A DNA stretch of 11,146 bases from Atribacteria bacterium SCGC AAA255-G05 (GCA_000405605.1 ASPA01000066.1:122-11267), one strand, 5' to 3'; numbered from the stretch's first letter, positions 1-6,472 are shown. The notes: a model not told the origin generated them from the letters alone. Made by a program: numbers and translations.

Positions 1-64
1 TACGTTCGGTAATCAGTTTAATAATTTCTTCTTTGTATTCAGGTGTAAATCTTTTCTTTCCCAT
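1..64 (-). CDS. IS3-type transposase OrfA, N-terminal fragment (cut by window edge)
   Basis: Only the first 21 or so residues are visible: MGKKRFTPEYKEEIIKLITE. The pattern 'RFTPEYKEEIIKLI' is typical of the start of the helix-turn-helix (HTH_Tnp_1) domain of IS3-family OrfA proteins, which bind the element's ends. An AGGAAG ribosome site at 80-75 lies 10 nt before the ATG at 64. An in-frame ATG at 85 has no such site, so 64 is preferred. The rest of the gene, including any OrfB with the DDE catalytic residues, lies outside the window. Confidence 0.6.
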   Translation of the reverse strand, partial: MGKKRFTPEYKEEIIKLITER

Positions 65-136
65 TAGCTTAACACTTCCTTTCATGTTATTATTATAGCA
101 GACTTTCTATGTGTCCAGCTAATCGGGTACAGGTCA
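1..136 (-). mobile_element. IS3-family-like insertion sequence, one end only
   Basis: This is the end of an insertion sequence that continues beyond the left edge of the window. Read on the minus strand it begins near position 136 with TGACCTGTACCC, then AGCTGGACACATAG. That resembles the TG-starting termini of IS3-family elements, which often carry an 'AGCTGGACA' stretch. A TATAAT (97-92) and a short leader precede a transposase reading frame. The other terminus and any target duplication are outside the window, so the exact boundary and the family assignment are inferred from the terminus plus the start of the transposase. Confidence 0.6.
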
Positions 137-204
137 CTAATCTTATTCTCATTACAGGTACAAAAATATTTTAACTTTAAAATAGTCGTATAAATTTCTT
201 TCAT
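137..204 (-). pseudogene. Possible small ORF interrupted by the insertion sequence
   Basis: An ATG at 204 opens a frame that reads MKEIYTTILKLKYFCTCNEN and then runs into the IS terminus near 136, where it continues only as element DNA. A weak AGGT lies close before the ATG, and a promoter-like sequence lies upstream at 254-281. The peptide matches nothing I recognise. It may be the 5' end of a gene broken by the insertion, or it may be chance. The evidence is only the promoter-to-ATG arrangement. Confidence 0.2.
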
Positions 205-253
205 ACCTGCATACCTACCACTAATTTGCTTATAGCAATAATTTCTAATAGCA

Positions 254-281
254 ATTATATCGTATTTTTTTATATTGTCAT
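254..281 (-). promoter_or_regulatory. Candidate sigma-70-type promoter pointing toward the IS
   Basis: On the minus strand ATGACA (281-276, five of six matches to TTGACA) and a perfect TATAAT (259-254) are separated by 16 nt. Transcription would run left, through the short frame at 204, into the insertion sequence. The flanking region (137-422) is AT-rich and holds no recognisable intact gene, so AT-rich chance matches are a real possibility. Confidence 0.35.
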
Positions 282-359
282 TGTCAAGTAAAAATATAGA
301 TTATGTGTAATTATTTTACGATAATGTCACCTGGTATCAGTCCTTCAACTTCGATTTTA

Positions 360-402
360 GAATAAGGATGAAGTTTTCTATATTATTTCATCATCCTTAT
401 TC
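360..402. repeat. Inverted repeat after the MFS remnant
   Basis: A perfect 12-bp inverted repeat: GAATAAGGATGA (360-371) and TCATCCTTATTC (391-402), with a 19-nt loop. It sits about 20 nt downstream of the MFS pseudogene's last stop codon. It could act as a transcription terminator, but the run of T expected after the stem on the minus strand is weak. It could also be the relic of a mobile element. Confidence 0.4.
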
Positions 403-422
403 ATTATCATAACAAGTTTGAA

Positions 423-901
423 CTATTTTGAAATCTTTTTCGCATCTCTTGGCTCACTTAAACCAAAACTTAAAATGAATCCAAAAAAAACCACAATGGC
501 AGTGGCAAAAAATAATATTTTATAAGACATATATTGGGCAATGAATCCTCCCAGTAAAGGGAAAAGTGATATCGGGAATATTAATGTCCCTATCAGGCTA
601 ATATATTTTGGCCGTTCTCTCGAGGGTGCTATATCAAGCAGGTAATTATCTTTACCTATCATTCTCCCTGAGATAAAAAGCCTATTAAAACAAATAAGAA
701 GATGTACAACAGGGAATGTTGTAGTAATTGAGCAGCCAATGGAACTATCAACCCGATAAAAGTATTGATCTGAATGACTTTTTTATTACCCACAAAATCG
801 GAAAGATGTGCCCACAGTATATTTGAAAGTACACTCCCGAGCATCTGGGCAGCAAGAAGGGTACTAACCATTCCCAATCTCATTCCCAGACTATCCCTCA
901 A
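423..901 (-). pseudogene. MFS transporter remnant: C-terminal half, frameshifted
   Basis: Two consecutive frames together make about the last six membrane helices of a major facilitator superfamily transporter. The first (901-659) contains 'LSNILWAHLSDFVGNKKVI', the conserved cytoplasmic D-x-x-G-[NR]-[KR] type loop. The second (662-423) contains 'NYLLDIAPSRERPKYISLIGT' followed by 'FPLLGGFIAQ', typical of helices 10-11 in this family. The frames meet at 659-662 (ATGA), so one small indel broke the reading frame. The N-terminal half is absent: a TAA lies just upstream of the first frame, and the next gene begins within 50 bp. The protein is almost certainly non-functional; its substrate cannot be inferred. 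Confidence 0.75.
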
Positions 902-950
902 ATTAATTTAAAATAACTCTTTTAAATCCAATCAATTCTAAAAAAGTAAT

Positions 951-1499
951 TCACTCTGAATTCCTTTTTCTGATATCTAAATTCTCTTCCCAATATAATT
1001 TTGAAAAATCTTCTTCTTTCATTCGCTGCAAAAATACCTTACCATCTAAATGGTCATTCTCATGTAAAACTACCCTGGCATGAAAGGGATGATTGATTTC
1101 TTCTATCTGCTCTTCCCCTTTAATATCTCGATATTGCAGCCTGACCCAACTCGATCTCTCTACCTGCCCATAAAAGGTAGCATAAAATATACTTAAACAT
1201 CCTTCCGAATCACTATTAACTTCTGAAGATACAGCTAAAATTACTGGGTTTAAGTAGGCACGAAAACCGATCTTAGGTAACTGGGGATAATCTTTAGTTG
1301 GCATAATGTTCACAACAAATACTCTCCGAGAAATCCCTATTTGAGGAGCGGCCAATCCAACTCCTCCATAATGCTCTAAAGTTTTCTTTAATGAATCTAC
1401 TATTTCTCTTCCTTGATCAAAATCTTCTACTATTTCTGATTTCTGAAAAAGCAATTTACCTTCCTCAGTCCATGCTTGTTTTGGAAGTATAATACCCAT
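951..1499 (-). CDS. def: Peptide deformylase
   Basis: Removes the formyl group from the N-terminal methionine of new proteins at the ribosome, using a bound metal ion (normally Fe2+). All three family motifs are visible. Motif 1 is GVGLAAPQ (46-53), motif 2 is EGCLS (99-103, Cys101 a metal ligand) and motif 3 is HENDH (146-150, His146 and His150 as ligands, Glu147 the catalytic base). The usual Gln just before motif 3 is Leu here, a modest deviation. At 182 residues it is of normal length. The ATG at 1499 is preceded by AGAAGG at good spacing. It is the last gene of a likely operon, 21 nt after the 83-residue gene and downstream of a methyltransferase. The genome may have another deformylase copy elsewhere beside fmt; this one is not in that context. 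Confidence 0.93.
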   Translation of the reverse strand: MGIILPKQAWTEEGKLLFQKSEIVEDFDQGREIVDSLKKTLEHYGGVGLAAPQIGISRRVFVVNIMPTKDYPQLPKIGFRAYLNPVILAVSSEVNSDSEGCLSIFYATFYGQVERSSWVRLQYRDIKGEEQIEEINHPFHARVVLHENDHLDGKVFLQRMKEEDFSKLYWEENLDIRKRNSE

Positions 1500-1520
1500 A
1501 ATTTTTACCTTCTTTTCATC

Positions 1521-1772
1521 TTATAATTTCCTTATTTCTTCCTTAAATTCTGTAAAATATTGGTTGATAATTCTTAAATTAAATCTTGGAAGAATAGATT
1601 CTTTTGGTTCTCTCTCTAATAAAAACTTAAATGACTTTTCGATTAATTCTTCTTTGGTTATTTTACCTCCGGTTAAATCTTGCCAATACTCATCATCTAA
1701 ACCTACATTATATTCTTTCTCTTCCACTTTTACTGTGAATTCTTGTTGGTTTTTCTTTTCGACTTTAATCAT
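1521..1772 (-). CDS. Small conserved-looking protein of unknown function
   Basis: An 83-residue, charged, soluble protein with no signal peptide, membrane segment or cysteine. The N-terminal third looks like beta strands (alternating 'EFTVKVEEKEYNVGL'). Then come 'DDEYWQDLTGGKITKEELIEK' and 'FLLEREPKESILPRFNL', which look like two helices, ending in 'IINQYF'. I have the impression that short proteins with the '[FL]LLEREPKESIL..F.L..I..YF' pattern recur in bacteria, but I cannot assign a name or function. The ribosome site is strong (AAAGGAG shortly before the ATG at 1772). The start lies 2 nt beyond the stop of the methyltransferase, so the two are probably translationally coupled. The codon use and length argue that it is a real gene rather than a shadow. 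Confidence 0.8.
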   Translation of the reverse strand: MIKVEKKNQQEFTVKVEEKEYNVGLDDEYWQDLTGGKITKEELIEKSFKFLLEREPKESILPRFNLRIINQYFTEFKEEIRKL

Positions 1773-1774
1773 TT

Positions 1775-2314
1775 TTACTCCTTTCTAAAATTTAATATTT
1801 GACTTTGCTCAGGTCTACCCTCATGGATAATTTTTCCTCGAAATCTATTTATTAGATGAAAACCAAATTTCTCTATCTTTTGTTTAAGCTTTTCTGTTTC
1901 AATATGTTCAGGATAGACCGAAATTAAACCATCAGGTTTTAAAATTCTATAAACCCCCTTCAACAGTTCTAATAATTCCGGACTTTGCAGTGAGAAATAC
2001 CAGAAAATGTCATAGAGTAAGACCACATCAAAAACAGCATCTTCAAATCCAAAGTTCAGCTGCCCAGAGGTTCTTATTATTTCTATATTGTGGAGATTAG
2101 CTGATTTAGCTTTTTCTTGTAAGTCCTTTAATTTGTATCCATCTTTATCTACAGCATATATTTTTCCTTCATTTCCGATTATTTTTGCTGCAGGAATAGT
2201 ATAATTCCCTCCGCCACATCCAAAATCCAGAACAATCTGACCTTCCTCAATACCGAATCTTTTTAAAATCTCTTTACATCTTTCTTCTGTATAATTTTCT
2301 ATATTATTTTTCAT
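1775..2314 (-). CDS. Class I SAM-dependent methyltransferase
   Basis: A 179-residue Rossmann-fold methyltransferase of the Methyltransf_11/25 type. The SAM-binding motif I is VLDFGCGGGN (28-37). The acidic residue that would hold the ribose hydroxyls is Asp56 in 'YAVDKD'. A motif IV-like strand is 'FDVVLLYDIFWYF', and the post-motif 'RILKPDGLISV' is also typical. The substrate is not evident. There is no signal peptide or membrane segment, so it is cytoplasmic. AAGAGG lies about 7 nt before the ATG at 2314. It is the first gene of a three-gene run (methyltransferase, 83-residue protein, deformylase) and follows the terminator of the aldolase gene. No convincing promoter was found in the 60-odd bp between the terminator and the start. 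Confidence 0.88.
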   Translation of the reverse strand: MKNNIENYTEERCKEILKRFGIEEGQIVLDFGCGGGNYTIPAAKIIGNEGKIYAVDKDGYKLKDLQEKAKSANLHNIEIIRTSGQLNFGFEDAVFDVVLLYDIFWYFSLQSPELLELLKGVYRILKPDGLISVYPEHIETEKLKQKIEKFGFHLINRFRGKIIHEGRPEQSQILNFRKE

Positions 2315-2375
2315 TTCTAACCTCTTTTTAAAATTCTCCTATTTAGTTTGTCACTACTTAAAATGAAAGCAAGCT

Positions 2376-2408
2376 TAATATAAAAAGCGGCCAGAAACCG
2401 GACCGCTT
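2376..2408 (-). terminator. Rho-independent terminator after the aldolase gene
   Basis: On the minus strand AAGCGG (2408-2403) pairs with CCGCTT (2390-2385), extended by a CC/GG pair around a one-base bulge, with a loop of about 7 nt. It is followed directly by TTTTTATATT. A GC-rich stem with a T tract is the standard form. It lies about 70 nt beyond the aldolase stop codon and separates it from the methyltransferase operon. Confidence 0.75.
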
Positions 2409-2433
2409 GTTTTAAGCTTTTTTTAGTTTGTTT

Positions 2434-2460
2434 GGAGGTATCGTCTGGTACGCCACCTCC
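2434..2460. repeat. Second hairpin between aldolase stop and terminator
   Basis: GGAGGT (2434-2439) pairs with ACCTCC (2455-2460). Inside, CGT (2442-2444) pairs with ACG (2450-2452) across a 2x2 internal loop, leaving a 5-nt loop. It lies 18 nt after the aldolase stop codon. It has no T tract, so it is not a terminator by itself. It could protect the mRNA 3' end or be incidental. Confidence 0.45.
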
Positions 2461-2478
2461 TTCGATTCTTATAGAAAA

Positions 2479-3531
2479 CTATCTTCTATACTTCTCATTC
2501 TGCATAACTTCTTTTATTGCATCTGCATATTCAAGGCCAGTCTCAGTAGGAACTTCCCACAAATTTCTGCCAATGATCCTTCCTTCACCACCTGCTTCCA
2601 TTATTATCTCAGTTGAATCCTCCAAAGCAGCTTTCGCCTCTCCAGTTATTTTCGGTCCCCCGGAGAAAATCACAAAAGTCCTGGTTCCAGCCCCTACTAC
2701 AATCTTAGCTCTCTCAATATGTTGCTCTTTAGTCAGAAGAGAATCATAATTCGGTTTTTTTTGTTCTTCTTCCATCTTTTTTTCATAATCCATCAGTTTT
2801 CCCCTGTCTGGCTCAAGTTCTCTATACTTTACTGCCTCTGGTATCTTGCCAGAGTACTCCTCTTTTATAAACTCTTCGTACTTCTCTCTTTTCTTGGGTT
2901 CTACCACCGAGGGGAACTTTGTTTTTACTATGTCTGCTCCTAAAGATTCAGCAGCAGAAACTGCATAGTGACACCACAGTAAACTATCCTTTTTAGTAGA
3001 ATCAGGCACTGGGCCTCTAGGATAACTCCATAAAACTAAAGGTAATCCACTGTGGTGAGCTTCCTCTCTTATTTTCCCTATTCTCTCTACATCTTCACCA
3101 GTCTGCTCGGAACCCAAATAAAAAGATAAACCCACTGCTGCTGCTCCCACTTCCAGAGCATCCTCTATTGTACCAAACATGGTGGGACGAGGATAATTCT
3201 CTGTATTTGCCTTTCCGGTATAGAAATGGCCATCCAGTTTTACCACCAAAGGAACAGAAGGATTAATATCATGTTGATACTTCTGAGCTTGACCTACAGA
3301 TAGTACCAAGGCTGAAAAATTACCTAGATTAGCCAATTTTATCACTGAGCTTGGCTTAGCTGCTCTTTCCCACTTCCATTCATGACCTGGTCCATGTTCA
3401 ACCAATTGATCAAAGGGAAGTCCCAGAAATGTACCATTGCCGGGGCCATGTTCGTAAAGCATTCTACTCAACTTTTCAGTTACTCCTCTTCCTAGATGTC
3501 TTATCTGGTTAACTTTTGGTCTATTAATCAT
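2479..3531 (-). CDS. fbaB: Class I fructose-bisphosphate aldolase, DhnA/FbaB family
   Basis: Reversibly cleaves fructose 1,6-bisphosphate to dihydroxyacetone phosphate and glyceraldehyde 3-phosphate through a Schiff base, in glycolysis or gluconeogenesis. The 350 residues match the length and motif order of E. coli FbaB. 'PFDQLVEHGPG' (39-49) corresponds to its VDQGVEHSAG, 'YLGSEQ' (138-143) to YFGSEE and 'VLWSYPRG' (166-173) to VLWAYLR. 'GADIVKTK' (198-205) corresponds to GADIVKQK. Lys203 in that last motif is the expected Schiff-base lysine. The phosphate-binding parts are 'SGG' (290-292) and 'GRNLWE' (321-326). An AAGGAGGT site lies just before the ATG at 3531. It is probably a single-gene transcript, between a candidate promoter at 3766-3794 and the terminator at 2376-2408. 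Other DhnA-family aldolases (e.g. those making aromatic precursors) are usually shorter. Confidence 0.92.
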   Translation of the reverse strand: MINRPKVNQIRHLGRGVTEKLSRMLYEHGPGNGTFLGLPFDQLVEHGPGHEWKWERAAKPSSVIKLANLGNFSALVLSVGQAQKYQHDINPSVPLVVKLDGHFYTGKANTENYPRPTMFGTIEDALEVGAAAVGLSFYLGSEQTGEDVERIGKIREEAHHSGLPLVLWSYPRGPVPDSTKKDSLLWCHYAVSAAESLGADIVKTKFPSVVEPKKREKYEEFIKEEYSGKIPEAVKYRELEPDRGKLMDYEKKMEEEQKKPNYDSLLTKEQHIERAKIVVGAGTRTFVIFSGGPKITGEAKAALEDSTEIIMEAGGEGRIIGRNLWEVPTETGLEYADAIKEVMQNEKYRR

Positions 3532-3765
3532 TAAACTACCTCCTTAATAATATTTCTGTTCGTAGATTTTATTCTTTCCGTTCTTAACTTACTCTCCTCA
3601 AAAACTTATCTTTTACAAATTTACTAATTCCTACTGCTACTCAGGTTGTCCCTTTCCCATCTTTCTCTTTCTCACATTCTTAAAACTTGCTCTATTTTTA
3701 ATATATTTCTCGAGTCTCCCTTTTAATAGATTTCCAATAAGGAGTTAATTTTTTTTACTTTTTTT

Positions 3766-3794
3766 ATTATTATTTCAAAACCATTAAAAGTCAA
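3766..3794 (-). promoter_or_regulatory. Candidate promoter of the aldolase gene
   Basis: On the minus strand TTGACT (3794-3789) and AATAAT (3771-3766), each five of six to consensus, are 17 nt apart. The start site would be near 3759, leaving a leader of about 230 nt before the aldolase ATG. The 295-bp gap 3532-3826 holds no other gene. Its coding-strand sequence is purine-rich with no obvious riboswitch fold. Confidence 0.4.
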
Positions 3795-3826
3795 GCCTAA
3801 CAAAAATGAGATCTTTATTAAAAAAA

Positions 3827-4270
3827 TTAAGCTTTCCCCTTTTTACTCAAGAAAAATAATATTACTAAAGAAAATGGTAACAGGAATATTACCGGTGGAT
3901 AAGGAGGTGTATAGGTACCCAAAAATCCCTCCAAGGAATTAAACCAAGGACCCTCTTCTCCACCAAGAATTGACTCGGTAATCCTTACAAATATATCGGT
4001 TCCTGCCAATATCCATATCAATATACTTGCCATTAATGCCTTAGAAAGTTGGTGAATCTCTAAAAAATTCTTAAGACTGGACAAATAAAAAAAGCCGGCG
4101 GATATCACAATAAGTCCTCCCCATCCTCCTCTAAACATGTCACTAGATATCTCAAGAATACCCCAAGAAAAATCATTACCACCCATTGTTACTATTAAAT
4201 CAGTAATCCCAAAAATCAAAGTAACAATTCCTAAAACTCCAAAATATATTCTTCCAATTCTATCATTCAT
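3827..4270 (-). CDS. Four-helix membrane protein of the feo operon, function unknown
   Basis: A 147-residue integral membrane protein with four likely transmembrane helices: about 9-28, 50-66, 76-94 and 125-142. A short acidic loop 'GGEEGP' (103-108) follows helix 3, and the end is basic ('KKGKA'). It has no cysteine, so it is not one of the short Cys-rich FeoB-associated proteins and is not FeoC. I do not recognise the family. The ATG at 4270 lies one base after the stop of the FeoB membrane subunit, and a GGGGGTG within that gene's last codons can serve as its ribosome site. The tight coupling makes a role in ferrous-iron uptake, such as a partner of the split FeoB, the most reasonable inference. 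No clear terminator follows; there is only a T run after the stop. Confidence 0.85.
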   Translation of the reverse strand: MNDRIGRIYFGVLGIVTLIFGITDLIVTMGGNDFSWGILEISSDMFRGGWGGLIVISAGFFYLSSLKNFLEIHQLSKALMASILIWILAGTDIFVRITESILGGEEGPWFNSLEGFLGTYTPPYPPVIFLLPFSLVILFFLSKKGKA

Positions 4271-4271
4271 T

Positions 4272-5486
4272 TTATTGCACCCCCAATAATGACCAAATTA
4301 AATTTATCAAGCCACCATATAAAAATATTACCGTTACTAAAACCGCAAAACTACCTATAAGGTTTTTCCATCCTTCTTTAAGTAACATTACAAATGTTGC
4401 TATACAAGGAAAATATATGGAAACGAGTACAACCGATGTAATCATTTGATATTTGCTCATTTCAATTGTACTAAGTTGAGCAACCGCAAGGTCTTTTCTT
4501 AAAAATGCAGCAATTAAAGGACCTACTGTTTCACCGGGAACCCCAAACCAACCAGTAAGAAGCGGTGTTAGTGTTTTAGCCAACCAATCTATAGTCCCGG
4601 CAAGATATAGAATATTTACAATTACACAACCCAATAACACAAAGGGGACCGCAGTCTTTAAAAACCCTCCTAACCTCATTCTTAGCTTTCTTGCTATATT
4701 GTTCCACATTGGTTTTTGATAAGGAGGGACATCAATTAAAATTTCAGGAGATTTCCCTGGAACAAGCTTATTTAAGATAAAACCAAAAATAAAATATCCA
4801 AAAATTAAGTATAGCAAAACTATACCTATACTCTCAGGAATTACCTCTTGCATAATCCCCAGTTGAGCCCCACAAGGAATAAATATTGCCAACAAGGTCA
4901 TCATTATAAAACGTTGTTTTTTCGTTTCTAAAATTCGAGTTGCCGTTACTGCCGGTACATTACAACCTAAGGCAAGAATGGAAGGAACAATGGCATATCC
5001 ATGTAAGCCGATTCTATGAAATATAGTATCGACAAGTACAGCCAGTCGAGGCATATAGCCCACATCTTCTAACAAAGCCATCATTAAATAAAATATAAAT
5101 ATTGCCGGTAAAACAACACCTATAGCTACAAAAAGTCCGGAAGTTAGAACCCCAAAAGCCTCAAAGCAATTATCTGCCGCCGGGTCTCCTACAAAGATAT
5201 AGTAAAACCATCCACCTACACCTGGAAAAACTGATTGTATCCAGGGCAAAAAATGTCCATCAAACAATTTGACAAAAAATCCATCAGTACATAATGTACC
5301 GGCAAAAGAAGAAAATACACTCCAAAAACCATATAATACAGTTATAGCAATGGGAATACCGGTTAAAGGCTTAACGGTAAGTTCTCCTAGTGCATCTTTT
5401 AAAGTATGTTTAAATTTACCAAAAGTTACCACTTTATTGGATATTTTTTCAATTAAATCCCATCTCTCATCAGCAGTTAAGGTCAT
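4272..5486 (-). CDS. feoB: Ferrous iron transporter FeoB, membrane (Gate/FeoB_C) subunit
   Basis: The pore-forming half of FeoB, encoded separately from its GTPase. The 404 residues start with 'TADERWDLIEKISNKVV', matching the stretch that precedes the first helix in fused FeoB. Hallmarks follow in order. 'LLEDVGYMPRLAVLVD' (138-153) leads into the first Gate domain, with GCNVPA (174-179) and 'PCGAQ' (204-208). The FeoB_C region comes next, and the second Gate domain has 'FPCIATF' (359-365) and 'KEGWK'. The conserved cysteines 175, 205 and 361 correspond to those proposed to line the iron path. The ATG at 5486 overlaps the stop of the GTPase gene by ATGA, so translation is coupled. The protein would need the separate G domain for activity. 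The extra N-terminal periplasmic loop (residues 65-110) contains two cysteines. Confidence 0.93.
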   Translation of the reverse strand: MTLTADERWDLIEKISNKVVTFGKFKHTLKDALGELTVKPLTGIPIAITVLYGFWSVFSSFAGTLCTDGFFVKLFDGHFLPWIQSVFPGVGGWFYYIFVGDPAADNCFEAFGVLTSGLFVAIGVVLPAIFIFYLMMALLEDVGYMPRLAVLVDTIFHRIGLHGYAIVPSILALGCNVPAVTATRILETKKQRFIMMTLLAIFIPCGAQLGIMQEVIPESIGIVLLYLIFGYFIFGFILNKLVPGKSPEILIDVPPYQKPMWNNIARKLRMRLGGFLKTAVPFVLLGCVIVNILYLAGTIDWLAKTLTPLLTGWFGVPGETVGPLIAAFLRKDLAVAQLSTIEMSKYQMITSVVLVSIYFPCIATFVMLLKEGWKNLIGSFAVLVTVIFLYGGLINLIWSLLGVQ

Positions 5487-6013
5487 TTTGTCTCACCAAC
5501 CCTTTCCATAATTTCCTTTACTCCAACTGAAGCTGCTTTTTTTATACTTAATACTACTTCTTTAAATCCTTTGCCACTTATAGCAACCGTTGGCACTACT
5601 GGGATATTAAGAATGTTTTTTAATTTCTCTATATCGATCTGCACATTTTTATCTTCAGCCACATCCCACATATTAAGTGCCATTACAACTGAATAACCCC
5701 TCTCTATTATCTCTAAGCAAAGATAAAGTCCTCGCTCTATCTTAGAAGCATCAATTACACAAATTACTAAAGCCCCTTTTTCTTCTTCTAACATTTTTAC
5801 AGCTACTTCTTCAGCTTTGTCTTTTGCTTCCAGAGAGAACGTTCCGGGTACATCAATAATTTCAAAATCCTCACTATCTCCTTTCATATATCCTTTAGTA
5901 TAATCAACGGTAGTGCCAGGGTAATTAGATTCAATAACATTTGCTCCAGTTAGTCGATTAAAAAATACACTTTTACCCACGTTTGGATTTCCCATTAATA
6001 ATATTTTTTTCAT
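5483..6013 (-). CDS. feoB: FeoB GTPase (G-domain) subunit, stand-alone
   Basis: The cytoplasmic GTP-binding part of FeoB as an independent 176-residue protein. The G motifs are complete: G1 GNPNVGKS (8-15), G2 Thr in 'NYPGTTVDY' (30-38), G3 DVPG (54-57), G4 NMWD (114-117) and a G5-like 'AISGKG' (144-149). It ends shortly after G5. In usual FeoB a helical (S or GDI-like) domain of roughly 70-80 residues would follow, and neither this protein nor the start of the membrane subunit contains it. The ATG at 6013 overlaps the end of the second feoA gene by 4 nt (ATGA). Both junctions are clean overlaps with intact motifs, which argues for a natural split rather than a frameshifted gene. Confidence 0.92.
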   Translation of the reverse strand: MKKILLMGNPNVGKSVFFNRLTGANVIESNYPGTTVDYTKGYMKGDSEDFEIIDVPGTFSLEAKDKAEEVAVKMLEEEKGALVICVIDASKIERGLYLCLEIIERGYSVVMALNMWDVAEDKNVQIDIEKLKNILNIPVVPTVAISGKGFKEVVLSIKKAASVGVKEIMERVGETK

Positions 6014-6237
6014 TTTTTTACCTCTACGATAATTCTATCAGCTATGCTCAATGCTAAGGAGGTATGAGCCCCATCAACCTCTACCACAATTGGACCTCTT
6101 AGAGGATGTTTAGTAATCATTTTAAGATTTTTACCAACCCTTATACCCATACCAGCTACCTTATTTTTTAAATCCTGTTTAATACTTCCTACCCTGCCCT
6201 CTTCTTCATAATTCATTTCAGATAGTTTCTTTTCCAT
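6010..6237 (-). CDS. feoA: FeoA-family protein (second copy)
   Basis: A 75-residue SH3-like FeoA domain protein, a small cytoplasmic partner thought to bind FeoB and aid iron transport. Visible family features are 'VAGMGIRVGKNLKMI' (the usual L..MG...G..I.V), then 'GPIVVEVDGAHTSLALSIADRIIVE', the typical G.P..v...g..lAL....A..I.v ending. It starts 4 nt after the stop of the first feoA. The ribosome site (GGAAGG) lies in the last codons of that gene, and its own stop overlaps the GTPase subunit's ATG. Its N-terminal 'MNYEEEGRVGSI' extension differs from the first copy, so the two are paralogs rather than a recent duplication. Confidence 0.88.
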   Translation of the reverse strand: MEKKLSEMNYEEEGRVGSIKQDLKNKVAGMGIRVGKNLKMITKHPLRGPIVVEVDGAHTSLALSIADRIIVEVKK

Positions 6238-6241
6238 TTTT

Positions 6242-6472
6242 TCACCTTCCTTTTATTATTCTAATTTTTCGAGCCATACCTCTACCCAAAGCAATTATGC
6301 TTCTATTAGCTTCTATCACCACTGGACCCTGTATCGAGGATATCACACGAATAGTATCTCCCTCTTTTACCCCTCTCAAGTATAATCTCTGTCTGAGGCC
6401 TCGTCCTCCTTCAATATTAATAATTCTTGCCCATTCTCCCGGTTGTAATTCGTAAAGAAATTTAGGATTCAA
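6242..6472 (-). CDS. feoA: FeoA-family protein (first copy)
   Basis: A 76-residue FeoA/SH3-like protein. 'LQPGEWARIINIEGGRGLRQRLYLRGVKEGDTIRVI' follows the standard FeoA pattern (l..G....I..i.gg..l..rL...G...G..i.v). 'GPVVIEANRSIIALGRGMARKI' is the typical ending. The start is TTG at 6472, chosen because GGAGGT lies six bases upstream; the nearby ATG at 6486 is out of frame and soon meets a stop. It is the first gene of the feo operon, 66 bp after the Fur-family gene, with a Fur-box-like sequence (6501-6519) in between. Confidence 0.9.
   Translation of the reverse strand: MNPKFLYELQPGEWARIINIEGGRGLRQRLYLRGVKEGDTIRVISSIQGPVVIEANRSIIALGRGMARKIRIIKGR

Noticed and set aside
317..361. Minus-strand peptide KIEVEGLIPGDIIVK ending at a TAA, recalling the 'PGDI' loop of P-type ATPases
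   Set aside because: Only about 15 residues, with no start and no further ATPase motif nearby; too short to call a gene remnant.
2432..2749. Plus-strand open frame opposite the aldolase
   Set aside because: It is antisense to conserved aldolase codons, has no ribosome site and shows no recognisable protein motif.
5269..5511. Plus-strand open frame opposite the feoB junction
   Set aside because: Shadow of strongly conserved FeoB coding sequence on the other strand.
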